Source: Thalassospira lucentensis
GTDB lineage: Bacteria; Pseudomonadota; Alphaproteobacteria; Rhodospirillales; Thalassospiraceae
Reading direction: 5' to 3'
NCBI RefSeq assembly: GCF_032921865.1
Contig: NZ_CP136684.1
Coordinates: forward strand, 1,718,501 to 1,782,500
DNA length: 64,000 bases
Shown here in pieces: positions 49,375-59,705 of this stretch (positions are counted from its first letter, which is position 1; the number at the start of each line of letters is the position of its first letter). A program made the position numbers and the translations under genes. The notes beneath the pieces are model-generated. The model was given only the letters and a program-made list of their open reading frames with translations. It did no database searches and was not told the DNA's origin.

Positions 49375-50229
49375 CTAGCGGAACATCATTACCGGCACCT
49401 GACAGGACCGGACCATTTCGGTCGTCGTGCTGCCAATGATCAGGTTGCGGATGCGCGAATGGCCATAGGCGCCCATGACCAGAAGATCGATATTGTCGCT
49501 TTCGATACGGTTTTTAATCACGTCTTCGGGCTCACCGGCTTCGAAACCGGCCTCGACCTCGTAGCCCGCCTTGCGCAGAAGGGCTGCCGTGTCATCAAGC
49601 TTTTCCTGAAGGCTGTCAGTTGGTTTGCCAACGCACAGCAAAACGCATGGAAGCCCTGTAAAAAGCTTGCCACCCGCAATATGGCGTACCGCCTTCATCG
49701 CACTTTCACCACCATCAAACGCAATCAGGAACTTGCTGATCGGTTTGAACGCGCGCGATGCGACCAGAACCGGTTTGGTCGCAGACCGGACAACCCGTTC
49801 AAGATTTGATCCCAGATGCAGTTTGGCAAAATCGGCGGCCTCGCCCCGCTTGCCAATGATGATCAGGTCGGCATCGCCTTCAAACTCGCCAATTGCATCA
49901 ATCAGATCGCCATGACGAAGCTTGGAGGTAACGGATGAAAGTCCAGCTTCTTCAAGGCCCGATTTGGCTTCTTCAAGCAACAGCCGCCCGCGTTTTAGCT
50001 CTAGCTTGGCCTTCTGTTCATCAAGGTCGGCCAGTTCCTGCAAAAGGGCGCTACGTGCACCAAGTTTCAGGTTACCACTAAGGTCGGCGGGTTCGGAGCC
50101 CACGCCGCGGCGACCCAACACATGCATCAGTTCAACCGATGCTTCGGTGCGTTTGGCTACCCAGCAGGTCAGGTCGCGAACGCTTTGCGAATAGCCCGAT
50201 CCATCGATCAGTGCGATCAGATGTGTCAT
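49375..50229 (-). CDS. Universal stress protein, two UspA domains
   Basis: 284 residues with tandem UspA domains. The second has an ATP-binding loop GAYGHSRIRNLIIGSTTTEMV fitting GX2GX9G(S/T); the first has a similar GKRGEAADFAKLHLGSNLE. It lies 12 bases after the SulP transporter on the same strand, so the pair is probably cotranscribed. Confidence 0.9.
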   Translation of the reverse strand: MTHLIALIDGSGYSQSVRDLTCWVAKRTEASVELMHVLGRRGVGSEPADLSGNLKLGARSALLQELADLDEQKAKLELKRGRLLLEEAKSGLEEAGLSSVTSKLRHGDLIDAIGEFEGDADLIIIGKRGEAADFAKLHLGSNLERVVRSATKPVLVASRAFKPISKFLIAFDGGESAMKAVRHIAGGKLFTGLPCVLLCVGKPTDSLQEKLDDTAALLRKAGYEVEAGFEAGEPEDVIKNRIESDNIDLLVMGAYGHSRIRNLIIGSTTTEMVRSCQVPVMMFR

Positions 50230-50241
50230 TGAACGTTCCCC

Positions 50242-51732
50242 TTAGTGGCCCATCAGGCGTTCAAGTGCGCCGGGCTTGTCGTGGATGGCCAGTTTATCAA
50301 CAATTGTCTCGCTGGCTTCATTGAGACCGATCAACTCGACCTCGGCCCCCTCACGGCGGAATTTCAGTACGACCATGTCAAGAGCTGAAACGCTTGAGAT
50401 GTCCCAGATATGAGCATGGCTGACATCAATGGTCACTTTATCAAGGGCTTCGCGGAAATCGAATGCCTTGGTGAAGTCTTCGACCGAGGCAAAGAAAATC
50501 TGCCCGCGCACTTCGTAGGTTCGCTGCGTGCCATCGGCTGAAAGCGTGCTGGTAACCCGGAAGATCTGCGCGATTTTCCATGCAAAGAATATCCCGGAAA
50601 GCAAAACACCGATCAGAACGCCAATCGCAAGGTTATGCGTGCCGACCACGGTCACAACAGTTGCCAGCATCACGATGGATGAACTGCGCGGATGTTCGCG
50701 CAGGTTCTTGATCGAGGACCAGCTGAATGTCCCGATTGATACCATGATCATGATCGCGACAAGTGCGGCCATCGGAATGATCGCCACCAGATCGCCCAGA
50801 ACCACAATCAGGATCAGAAGGAAAATACCGGCAAGGAAGGTCGAAAGGCGGCACCGCCCGCCCGATTTCACATTGATTACCGACTGGCCGATCATCGCAC
50901 AACCGGCCATGCCACCGATGAAACCGGTAAAGAAGTTGGCAATCCCCTGACCATAGCATTCGCGGATGCGGTTCGATGGTGTATCGGTCAGTTCGTCCAC
51001 GATCTGTGCCGTCATCAGGCTTTCCAGAAGCCCGACTGCCGCCACCGCCGCCGAATAGGGCAGGATGATCAGGAAGGTATCAAGGTTCAGCGGCACATCA
51101 GGCAGGTAAATCGCCGGGAAGGCATCGGGCAATGCACCCATATCGCCGACCGTGCGTAGATCACCATCGATAAACAGGGACAGGATCGTCAGAACGATAA
51201 TGCAGATCAATGGCGAGGGGACAATTTTCGTGATCCGCGGGAACAGGTAAATAATCGCAAGTCCGCCCGCGACCATCACATATGTCATGTAACTGACACC
51301 GGTCAGTTCCGGCAATTGCGCCATGAAAATCAGAATGGCGAGCGCGTTGACAAAGCCCGTCATCACCGATTTCGAGACAAACCGCATCAGGTTTCCAAGC
51401 CGAAGCGCCCCGGCCAGCATCTGGATCACCCCGGCAAGCACGGTTGCCGCCAGCAGGTAATCAAGTCCGTGATCGCGCACAAGCGATCCCATCAGCACGG
51501 CGGTTGCCGCGGTGGCAGCCGAAATCATGCCCGGCCGTCCACCAAAGATCGCGGTAATCACTGCAATCGAGAAGGATGCATAAAGCCCGACCTTGGGATC
51601 GACCCCGGCGATGATGGAAAACGCAATGGCTTCGGGGATCAGTGCAAGTGCCACCACAAGGCCCGAAAGCACATCACCACGGATATTGCCAAGCCATTCG
51701 GCCCGCAAACGCGGAAGGAAATCGGTATTCAC
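50242..51732 (-). CDS. SulP family anion transporter with STAS domain
   Basis: 496 residues from GTG 51732, which has GGAG 7 bases upstream (TTG 51750 is the alternative). About 10-12 membrane helices with the SulP signature [24 protein letters not shown], then a C-terminal STAS domain ([22 protein letters not shown]). The family carries sulfate, bicarbonate or dicarboxylates. The pairing with a universal stress protein suggests co-regulation. Substrate unresolved. Confidence 0.92.
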   Translation of the reverse strand: MNTDFLPRLRAEWLGNIRGDVLSGLVVALALIPEAIAFSIIAGVDPKVGLYASFSIAVITAIFGGRPGMISAATAATAVLMGSLVRDHGLDYLLAATVLAGVIQMLAGALRLGNLMRFVSKSVMTGFVNALAILIFMAQLPELTGVSYMTYVMVAGGLAIIYLFPRITKIVPSPLICIIVLTILSLFIDGDLRTVGDMGALPDAFPAIYLPDVPLNLDTFLIILPYSAAVAAVGLLESLMTAQIVDELTDTPSNRIRECYGQGIANFFTGFIGGMAGCAMIGQSVINVKSGGRCRLSTFLAGIFLLILIVVLGDLVAIIPMAALVAIMIMVSIGTFSWSSIKNLREHPRSSSIVMLATVVTVVGTHNLAIGVLIGVLLSGIFFAWKIAQIFRVTSTLSADGTQRTYEVRGQIFFASVEDFTKAFDFREALDKVTIDVSHAHIWDISSVSALDMVVLKFRREGAEVELIGLNEASETIVDKLAIHDKPGALERLMGH

Positions 51733-51921
51733 AGAACTTCTCCGTATCAAACAGCCCAGTCTGTCCCCGGGGCTGGAGTGTCATCTGGCGGCATGAAAGC
51801 CGTCCCTAACGGTCAGTATTGCAATGCAGAAGGCTGTACCTATACCAATTTAAAATATGGCACAACCGCAGGGGGCGTGATCTTTGCCGGGCATTTTGTG
51901 CAAAACCCAGTCTGGAATGGA

Positions 51922-51949
51922 AAAACCCGCCGGAATAGCGGCGGGTTTT
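51922..51949 (-). terminator. acs terminator
   Basis: Eleven-base arms AAAACCCGCCG / CGGCGGGTTTT, loop GAATAG. It lies 40 bases beyond the acs stop. The remaining gap 51751-51921 shows no gene. Confidence 0.9.
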
Positions 51950-51988
51950 GTCCTGAAGTTCTGATCTCTGCGATTTAGGCAGATCAGA

Positions 51989-53935
<1,947 letters not shown>

Positions 53936-54050
53936 ATGTGGCCTCTTGTTCGTTTCCTGTTGTCTGTACGCTCGTACCGGTCACCTGCCCGCTGAAAGGT
54001 CTTTGGGCCGGTACGATATTCTTGTGCGTGCCAGATGCCGATTTTTGCAG

Positions 54051-54071
54051 TTGCAATAACAGTTATTACAA
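54051..54071. promoter_or_regulatory. Palindrome upstream of acs
   Basis: TTGCAATAAC-A-GTTATTACAA: 10-base arms with one mismatch around a single base, 116 bases before the acs start. The symmetry and place suggest a regulator-binding site for acs. Confidence 0.5.
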
Positions 54072-54202
54072 CCGGTGCAGGATAACCGAACGGGCGATGC
54101 AAGATCAGCCGGACGGCATGGCGTAAATCGGTTCCTGTCGCTTGCGCCCTATGCTAGTGCGCTGATGGATTTCAGGGAATACAACTTAAGACGGGGGGCA
54201 AA

Positions 54203-54337
54203 ATGCACAGCAATTACCGCGATACAATCCTGATTTCCCTGTCTTGCGAGCGGTTTGATTATGGGATCACAGCCAAACCGTTCCGGTCGTCCTGTCTGGA
54301 TGCCGAAAAAAGTGCACACCCTGAAATAGGTGATTGA
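54203..54337 (+). CDS. Possible small protein, 44 residues
   Basis: ATG with a GGGGGG run 5 bases upstream, 44 codons and a TGA. No recognisable family, and no promoter that I can identify. The composition is unremarkable. It lies in the 546-base gap between acs and rmuC, which otherwise appears non-coding. May be chance. Confidence 0.2.
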   Translation: MHSNYRDTILISLSCERFDYGITAKPFRSSCLDAEKSAHPEIGD

Positions 54338-54481
54338 AACATAGTGATATTATTGTGATCCCGCCAGTCACGATCTGGCGATTTGCCACGTTTCACACCG
54401 ATACATCAATGCGGTTGCGTTCTGGATTTAATGGAACAAAACAGATACAAAGAAATCAGGTTATAACCAAACGGTGGGAAT

Positions 54482-55942
54482 ATGGATCCGATCTCTCTTG
54501 CAGCGGGCGCAATTGCGGCATTTGTCGTCGCACTGGTTTTCAGTGTGCTGATGGTCAAACGCACCAAAGAAGCCGCGATGGCCGAGGCAGAGTCGCGAAC
54601 CGCCCTTCTGGCGGCGCAACTTGATCAGGCTGATGAAGCCCGTCGCGAACTGGTATCTGAACTGGCGACCACGCGTAACCGGCTTTCCGAAGAAGCCGAA
54701 AAACGCGCCATTGCCGAAACCAGACTGGAAAAAGAACGCGAAGCCACCACCGAAAAGCTCGCAATGCTTGATGATGCGCGGACCAAACTGCTTGATAGCT
54801 TCAAGGCATTGTCGTCTGACGCGCTTAAAGTCAACAATGACGAGTTCATGAAGCTGGCACGCGAAAATTTCTCGCGGATGCAGGAAGGGGCCAAAGGCGA
54901 TCTGGAAAAACGCCAGCAGGCAATTGACGGGCTCGTCAAACCGATCCAGGAACGATTGCAGGCTTTCGATACCAAGGTCAACGAACTGGAAAATTCGCGC
55001 AAGGAAGCTTACGGCGAATTGCGCAATCAGGTCGGTCAACTGGTCGAATCGCAAACCCGTCTGTCCAAGGAAACCCAGACGCTTAGCTCCGCCCTGCGGT
55101 CAAGCTCGTCGGTATCTGGAAAATGGGGTGAACTGCAATTGCGCCGGATCGTTGAACTGGCCGGGATGCTCAAACATTGCGATTTCGAAGAGCAGGTGCA
55201 TTTCAATACCGACGAAGGTGCGCAGAAGCCGGACATGGTCATTCATCTGCCGGGCGGCAAAAACATTGTTGTCGACGCCAAGGCCCCGACATCGGCCTAT
55301 CTTGAGGCGATCGAGGAAAAGCACGACGATATCCGCCGCGAGGCCCTGATGGGCACCTATGTCACCAATGTGCGCAAGGTGATTTCGGACCTTTCGAAGA
55401 AATCCTATTGGAAATCAGTCGATTCTCCGGAATTTGTTGTTCTGTTCCTGCCCGGTGAAAGCTTCTTCTCGGCAGCACTTGAACGCGATCCACGCCTGAT
55501 CGAAGACAGCTTCCGCGATGGCGTCATTCTGGCAACGCCGACGACCCTGCTCGGGCTTCTGAAGGCCGTGGCTTATGGCTGGCGTCAGGAAGCTCTTGCC
55601 GAAAATGCCCGTGATATCAGCGAAATCGGTCAGCAGCTTTTTGATCGTCTGGGGACCCTTGCCAAAAACTTTGCCTCTATGGGCAAGTCGCTTGAAAGCA
55701 CGGTCAAAAACTACAACAAGACTCTTGGCACGCTTGAAGGCACGGTACTGGTGTCCGCCCGCAAGCTTAAGGAAAAGCATATCGTTGCCGATGATCGCGC
55801 CATCGAAGAACCGCTTCATGCCGAAACCCATGTCCGTGAAATCACCAAAACCGAATTGCTTGGGGCTCCTTCCGATTTATTGACGGGCGAAACCGGTGAT
55901 GATGACGACGAAACGGCCCATACCGGTACCGATCATGGGTGA
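54482..55942 (+). CDS. rmuC: DNA recombination protein RmuC
   Basis: 486 residues. N-terminal membrane helix (about 5-25), a long coiled coil (about 30-190), then the RmuC domain: SVSGKWGELQLRRIVELAGM, MVIHLPGGKNIVVDAKAP and LPGESFFSAALERDP. The domain has a restriction-nuclease-like fold (D/E-x-K at VVDAKAP). RmuC limits recombination at inverted repeats. The acidic tail is variable. Confidence 0.93.
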   Translation: MDPISLAAGAIAAFVVALVFSVLMVKRTKEAAMAEAESRTALLAAQLDQADEARRELVSELATTRNRLSEEAEKRAIAETRLEKEREATTEKLAMLDDARTKLLDSFKALSSDALKVNNDEFMKLARENFSRMQEGAKGDLEKRQQAIDGLVKPIQERLQAFDTKVNELENSRKEAYGELRNQVGQLVESQTRLSKETQTLSSALRSSSSVSGKWGELQLRRIVELAGMLKHCDFEEQVHFNTDEGAQKPDMVIHLPGGKNIVVDAKAPTSAYLEAIEEKHDDIRREALMGTYVTNVRKVISDLSKKSYWKSVDSPEFVVLFLPGESFFSAALERDPRLIEDSFRDGVILATPTTLLGLLKAVAYGWRQEALAENARDISEIGQQLFDRLGTLAKNFASMGKSLESTVKNYNKTLGTLEGTVLVSARKLKEKHIVADDRAIEEPLHAETHVREITKTELLGAPSDLLTGETGDDDDETAHTGTDHG

Positions 55943-56060
55943 GTTGCGCGTTAATACAGGGCTGTTTGCTTGACTAACGTGCGACGAAACCTTATCTCGA
56001 AGCGCTGATTTCGCTATAATGCGATGAACGCATAGATTTCCAAACCCGGACAGAAGACAC

Positions 56061-56579
56061 ATGGCCCTGCGCGACATTCTCATTGTTCCCGATCCCCGCC
56101 TCAAGCAGGAATGCGAAGAGGTGGCCGAGGTGAATGACGAAATCCGTGAATTGCTCGATGACATGCTTGAAACCATGTATGCGGCACCGGGTATCGGACT
56201 TGCCGCGCCCCAGATCGGCGTGATGAAGCGCGTGGTTGTCATGGACGTTTCCGATGACAAGGAAAAGCCCCAGCCGCTGAAACTCGTGAACCCGGAAATC
56301 ATCTGGGAGTCCGAGGATACATCGGTTTATCAGGAAGGCTGCCTGTCGATCCCGGAACAATATGCCGATGTCGAACGCCCTGCCGAAGTTGGCCTGCGCT
56401 ATCTGGATGAAAACGGTAAGGAACACGAAATCGAGGCCGACGGCCTTCTCGCAACCTGCATCCAGCATGAACTTGATCACCTTGATGGCATCCTGTTCAC
56501 CGATTATCTGAGTGCGCTTAAGCGCAACATGATCCTGAAAAAAGTGCAGAAGCTGCAAAAGACGAAAAAATCTGCCTGA
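56061..56579 (+). CDS. def: Peptide deformylase
   Basis: 172 residues. Removes the formyl group from new proteins. All three motifs are intact: GIGLAAPQIG, EGCLSIP (metal ligand C94) and QHELDHLDG (H136, E137, H140). Followed by fmt, the common def-fmt pairing, though a hairpin terminator lies between them. Confidence 0.97.
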   Translation: MALRDILIVPDPRLKQECEEVAEVNDEIRELLDDMLETMYAAPGIGLAAPQIGVMKRVVVMDVSDDKEKPQPLKLVNPEIIWESEDTSVYQEGCLSIPEQYADVERPAEVGLRYLDENGKEHEIEADGLLATCIQHELDHLDGILFTDYLSALKRNMILKKVQKLQKTKKSA

Positions 56580-56603
56580 TTAGAAACGCATCACAGAATT
56601 CAG

Positions 56604-56632
56604 GGGCCGGATTTTCCGGCCCTTTTGTTTTG
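56604..56632 (+). terminator. def terminator
   Basis: Seven-base stem GGGCCGG / CCGGCCC, loop ATTTT, followed by TTTTGTTTT. Confidence 0.85.
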
Positions 56633-56740
56633 GAAATCTGACAAAGCGGGTACCCGCCTTTTAAGGCTTGGCTTGTCATTTGGCCAAGATAACGCCAAAT
56701 TGCCGCCAATCACCTGATTGATGACGATAGGACGTGACCA

Positions 56741-57664
56741 ATGACCAAGCTGCGCATTGCCTTTATGGGAACCCCGGATTTCGCCCTTGTGGCGTTAAAG
56801 CAACTGGTCGCAGCCGGTCATGATGTTGTCTGCGTCTATTCCCAGCCACCCCGTCCTGCCGGTCGCGGGCAAAAGGAAACGCCGACCCCGGTTCATGCAT
56901 GGGCGCAAGAACAGGGTATCGAGGTCCGCACACCTGTTTCCCTGAAATCCGATGACGAGAAAAAGGCCTTTGCCGACCTTGATCTCGATGTTGCGGTGGT
57001 CGCGGCCTATGGCCTGATTCTGCCAAAGGCTATTCTCGATGCGCCGAAATATGGCTGTCTGAACATTCATGCGTCCCTTTTGCCGCGCTGGCGCGGTGCG
57101 GCCCCGATCCAGCGGGCCATTCTGGCCGGTGATGATAAAACCGGTGTGACCATCATGCAGATGGATGTCGGGCTTGATACAGGCGATATGTTGTTGGTTG
57201 GTGATATCCCGATCTCGTCCGAAACCTATGCCAATACGCTGCATGACGATCTTGCCGAGCTGGGTGGCAAAATGATTGTCGAGGCGCTTGAAAAGCTTCC
57301 GGGTGGCGGACTGAGCCCAATCAGACAGCCCGAAGACGGCGTGACCTATGCCGCTAAGCTTGAGAAATCCGAGGCCAAGCTTGATTTCACCGATGATGCC
57401 GCGGCACTTGAACGCAAAATCCGTGCTTTCACACCATGGCCAGGTGCCTATTTCGAATTCGGCAAGGAACGTATCAAGGTGCAGGCTGCCATCGTTACCG
57501 ATCAATCCGGTCCGGCAGGCACCATCCTTGACGATCATCTGACGATTGCATGCGGTAGCGGCGCCCTGCGCCCGACCCGTATTCAACGGCCGGGCAAGGC
57601 AGTTATGGATACCGATGCTGTTTTGCGCGGCTATGACAAGCTTGCCAAGGGTGTGGTTTTGTAG
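56741..57664 (+). CDS. fmt: Methionyl-tRNA formyltransferase
   Basis: 307 residues. Formylates initiator methionyl-tRNA. N-terminal RIAFMGTPDFALVAL, the folate-site LNIHASLLPRWRGAAPIQRAI and GVTIMQMDVGLDTGDML are diagnostic; an OB-like C-terminal domain follows. AGGA lies 8 bases before the ATG. The GNAT gene follows after 10 bases. Confidence 0.96.
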   Translation: MTKLRIAFMGTPDFALVALKQLVAAGHDVVCVYSQPPRPAGRGQKETPTPVHAWAQEQGIEVRTPVSLKSDDEKKAFADLDLDVAVVAAYGLILPKAILDAPKYGCLNIHASLLPRWRGAAPIQRAILAGDDKTGVTIMQMDVGLDTGDMLLVGDIPISSETYANTLHDDLAELGGKMIVEALEKLPGGGLSPIRQPEDGVTYAAKLEKSEAKLDFTDDAAALERKIRAFTPWPGAYFEFGKERIKVQAAIVTDQSGPAGTILDDHLTIACGSGALRPTRIQRPGKAVMDTDAVLRGYDKLAKGVVL

Positions 57665-57674
57665 GATTAAGTCC

Positions 57675-58190
57675 ATGGAAATGGTATTCGACATTCGCAA
57701 AGCCACCAATCGGGATGGTGATCAGATCGCAACCCTGATTGCGGAGGTCTTTGCTGATTATCCCGGTTGCATCTTTGATCGTGCGGGCGAGTTTCCCGAA
57801 CTTGATGCCATCGCTGATGATTTTAGTACTGATCACGGCTGTATCTGGGTGGTCGAGGGGCATGGACGTGTCCTGGGATGCCTTGGCATCAAATTCGATC
57901 CGGCACAAAAACAGGCCGAATTGCACAAGGTCTATCTGGATCGCGACACCCGTGGGAAGGGCATTGCCCAGCGCATGTTGAAAACCGCCCTTGATTGGCT
58001 GGAGCAAACCCATCCCGATTGCACCGATCTTGTCCTTTGGACCGACACACGGTTCGAAGCCGGGCATCGCTTTTATGAAAAATGCGGGTTCGCCCGAACC
58101 GGCGAAACCCGCACTCTTGATGATCTTAGCGCTTCGTCTGAATATTGCTTCAAAGCCCGTCCGGGCGATATCCGCTTTCGGATTGGCTAA
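57675..58190 (+). CDS. GNAT family N-acetyltransferase
   Basis: 171 residues. Acetyl-CoA binding is shown by HKVYLDRDTRGKGIAQRMLKTAL (R/QxxGxG/A) and the C-terminal AGHRFYEKCGFARTGE. AGGA precedes ATG 57675 at 8 bases. Probably cotranscribed with fmt. Substrate not predictable. Confidence 0.88.
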   Translation: MEMVFDIRKATNRDGDQIATLIAEVFADYPGCIFDRAGEFPELDAIADDFSTDHGCIWVVEGHGRVLGCLGIKFDPAQKQAELHKVYLDRDTRGKGIAQRMLKTALDWLEQTHPDCTDLVLWTDTRFEAGHRFYEKCGFARTGETRTLDDLSASSEYCFKARPGDIRFRIG

Positions 58191-58202
58191 CCTATTCTGC
58201 GC

Positions 58203-59192
58203 CTAGCTTTGCTGCTCGGTTACCGGGGCTGCAATGGCCTTGGTTTCGGCAACGGCTTCGGGTTTGCGGACCGAACGCGCATCGCGCAGGCCAAGCTCCC
58301 ATGGCGGGATGGGGGTGAATTTTTCGGCCAGGAAGTCCACAAAGGCACGGACCTTTGGTGACAGGTGGCGTTTGTGCGGATACACCGCCGAAATCCATGC
58401 CAGATCGTGAACATATTCCGTCAGAACCGGCGTCAGGCGACCTGCCCGGATATCTTCATGCACGAGGTACTCTGCCAGTCTCGCCATGCCAAGTCCGGCG
58501 ACCACCGCTTCGTGCAATGCGTCGCCGTCATTGGCGGAAAAACTGCCCTGTGCACGGAATGAAACATGGCCTTCGGGCGTGTCGAAATGCCAGTCGTTAA
58601 AGCTTTCGCGCGATGACAGATGCAGACAGTCGTGGTTTTCAAGTTCCTGCGGCTTGCGAGGGATACCGTTCTTTTCCAGATATTCCGGCGATGCGACGAT
58701 CATGCGGCGGTTGACCGCATATTTGCGTGCGATCAGGGATGAATCTTCAAGGGCGGACAGGCGAATCGCCAGATCGTAACCATCATTGACCAGATCGGTG
58801 AATTTATCATCCAGCGTCAATTCAATCCTTACATCGGGATAACGCGCCAGAAATTCCGGAATCAGCGGCACGACCTGATACTTGGTGAAGGCCACCGATG
58901 CGTTGATACGTAACGTTCCGCGCGGGGCCGCATAAAGCTGGGTCACGACTTCTTCGGCTTCTTCGATCTCGTTTAGGATCGTGCGTGCGCGCTCGTAAAA
59001 GGCACGGCCTTCTTCGGTCAGGCTAAGCTGGCGGGTGGTGCGCATCAAAAGACGCGCGCCAAGTCTGTCTTCAAGGCGCGAAATGTATTTTGAAACCGCC
59101 GAAGGTGACAGACGCATGGTCCGTGCAGCAGCTGAAAAGCTGCCTTCTTCAACGGCATGGACAAAGATTTCCATTTCTGCGGCGCGATCCAT
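58203..59192 (-). CDS. LysR-type transcriptional regulator
   Basis: 329 residues. N-terminal winged HTH (AAEMEIFVHAVEEGSFSAAARTMRLSPSAVSKYISRLE in outline) and an effector domain of the CrgA type. The ATG at 59192 is 9 bases from an AGGA; an ATG at 59198 is only 3 bases away. An alanine-rich tail ends the protein. Divergent from the small-protein gene at 59335; target unknown. Confidence 0.9.
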   Translation of the reverse strand: MDRAAEMEIFVHAVEEGSFSAAARTMRLSPSAVSKYISRLEDRLGARLLMRTTRQLSLTEEGRAFYERARTILNEIEEAEEVVTQLYAAPRGTLRINASVAFTKYQVVPLIPEFLARYPDVRIELTLDDKFTDLVNDGYDLAIRLSALEDSSLIARKYAVNRRMIVASPEYLEKNGIPRKPQELENHDCLHLSSRESFNDWHFDTPEGHVSFRAQGSFSANDGDALHEAVVAGLGMARLAEYLVHEDIRAGRLTPVLTEYVHDLAWISAVYPHKRHLSPKVRAFVDFLAEKFTPIPPWELGLRDARSVRKPEAVAETKAIAAPVTEQQS

Positions 59193-59277
59193 CGGCATGT
59201 TTCCTATTTATGACGCATATTCACAAGTAATGTGCATATTGAGGTAATTCTCTTCTGCCGTAAAGGAAATTAGATTG

Positions 59278-59312
59278 GGTTCATCAAACGCGACACGTTG
59301 TCGCAATGAACC
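59278..59312 (+). promoter_or_regulatory. Hairpin in the leader of the small-protein gene
   Basis: GGTTCAT (59278-59284) pairs with ATGAACC (59306-59312), and GCGACA (59290-59295) with TGTCGC (59299-59304). It ends 22 bases before the start codon, just upstream of the AAAGGAGG site, so it could affect translation or be a protein-binding site. Confidence 0.5.
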
Positions 59313-59334
59313 AAATTCTCAAAGGAGGTCTGCC

Positions 59335-59517
59335 ATGACCACTTATGCTGACATCACCAAGCTGAACATCAAAACCAGCGAGATTGAAGCTGGCGTGCGC
59401 AAAGGCCAACAGCTTCGCGCTGAATATATCGGCAGCCTGTTCCGCAGCCTGTTCAAAGGCTCTGACAAGTCGGCCGACATCAAGCATCCTGCTGGCACCG
59501 TTGGCGGTGCTGCCTAA
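59335..59517 (+). CDS. Small basic protein, host gene of 3' hairpin RNAs
   Basis: 60 residues, preceded by a near-perfect ribosome-binding site (AAAGGAGG, 6 bases before the ATG), which predicts strong translation. An amphipathic helix EIEAGVRKGQQLRAEYIGSLFRSLF dominates, recalling small alphaproteobacterial proteins annotated near DUF1127/RSP_7527, but the match is only by eye. An in-frame upstream start at 59275 would run through the hairpin and is rejected. The downstream region encodes tandem anti-Shine-Dalgarno hairpins. Confidence 0.75.
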   Translation: MTTYADITKLNIKTSEIEAGVRKGQQLRAEYIGSLFRSLFKGSDKSADIKHPAGTVGGAA

Positions 59518-59535
59518 TTGACGACCTCGCGGTCG

Positions 59536-59620
59536 AGCGACGTTTGATCTTCCTCCCCAAACGACGCTCCCGCGATGGACTACCGCGTTTTTTCTAGCGT
59601 CTTCCTCCCTAGACGACGCT
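59536..59620 (+). ncRNA. Tandem CUUCCUCC-loop hairpins, cuckoo-RNA-like sRNAs
   Basis: First hairpin: AGCGACGTTT (59536-59545) with AAACGACGCT (59559-59568), loop containing CTTCCTCCCC. A short CGCG/CGCG stem plus TTTTTT (59571-59593) separates it from the second: AGCGTC (59596-59601) with GACGCT (59615-59620), or TCTAG/CTAGA, again showing CTTCCTCC. The two share TCTTCCTCCC-A-ACGACGCT with few differences. The loop is complementary to the Shine-Dalgarno sequence. Known alphaproteobacterial homologues (CcsR/cuckoo RNAs) lie in 3' regions of small stress genes. Confidence 0.65.
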
Positions 59621-59632
59621 GTTTTCCCGACT

Positions 59633-59667
59633 GGCCCGGGCTCTTTTGAGCTCCGGGCCATTTTTTT
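59633..59667 (+). terminator. Terminator of the small-protein/sRNA transcript
   Basis: Stem GGCCCGGGCTC / GAGCTCCGGGCC with one bulge and loop TTTT, followed by seven T. Confidence 0.92.
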
Positions 59668-59705
59668 GTCTCATCGCCGATCTTCGGCTTTGCAATCCCG
59701 CTGCC

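Noticed and set aside
56645-56660. GCGGGTACCCGC palindrome as a second def terminator
   Set aside because: There is too little loop for a stable RNA hairpin, and a good terminator exists just upstream.
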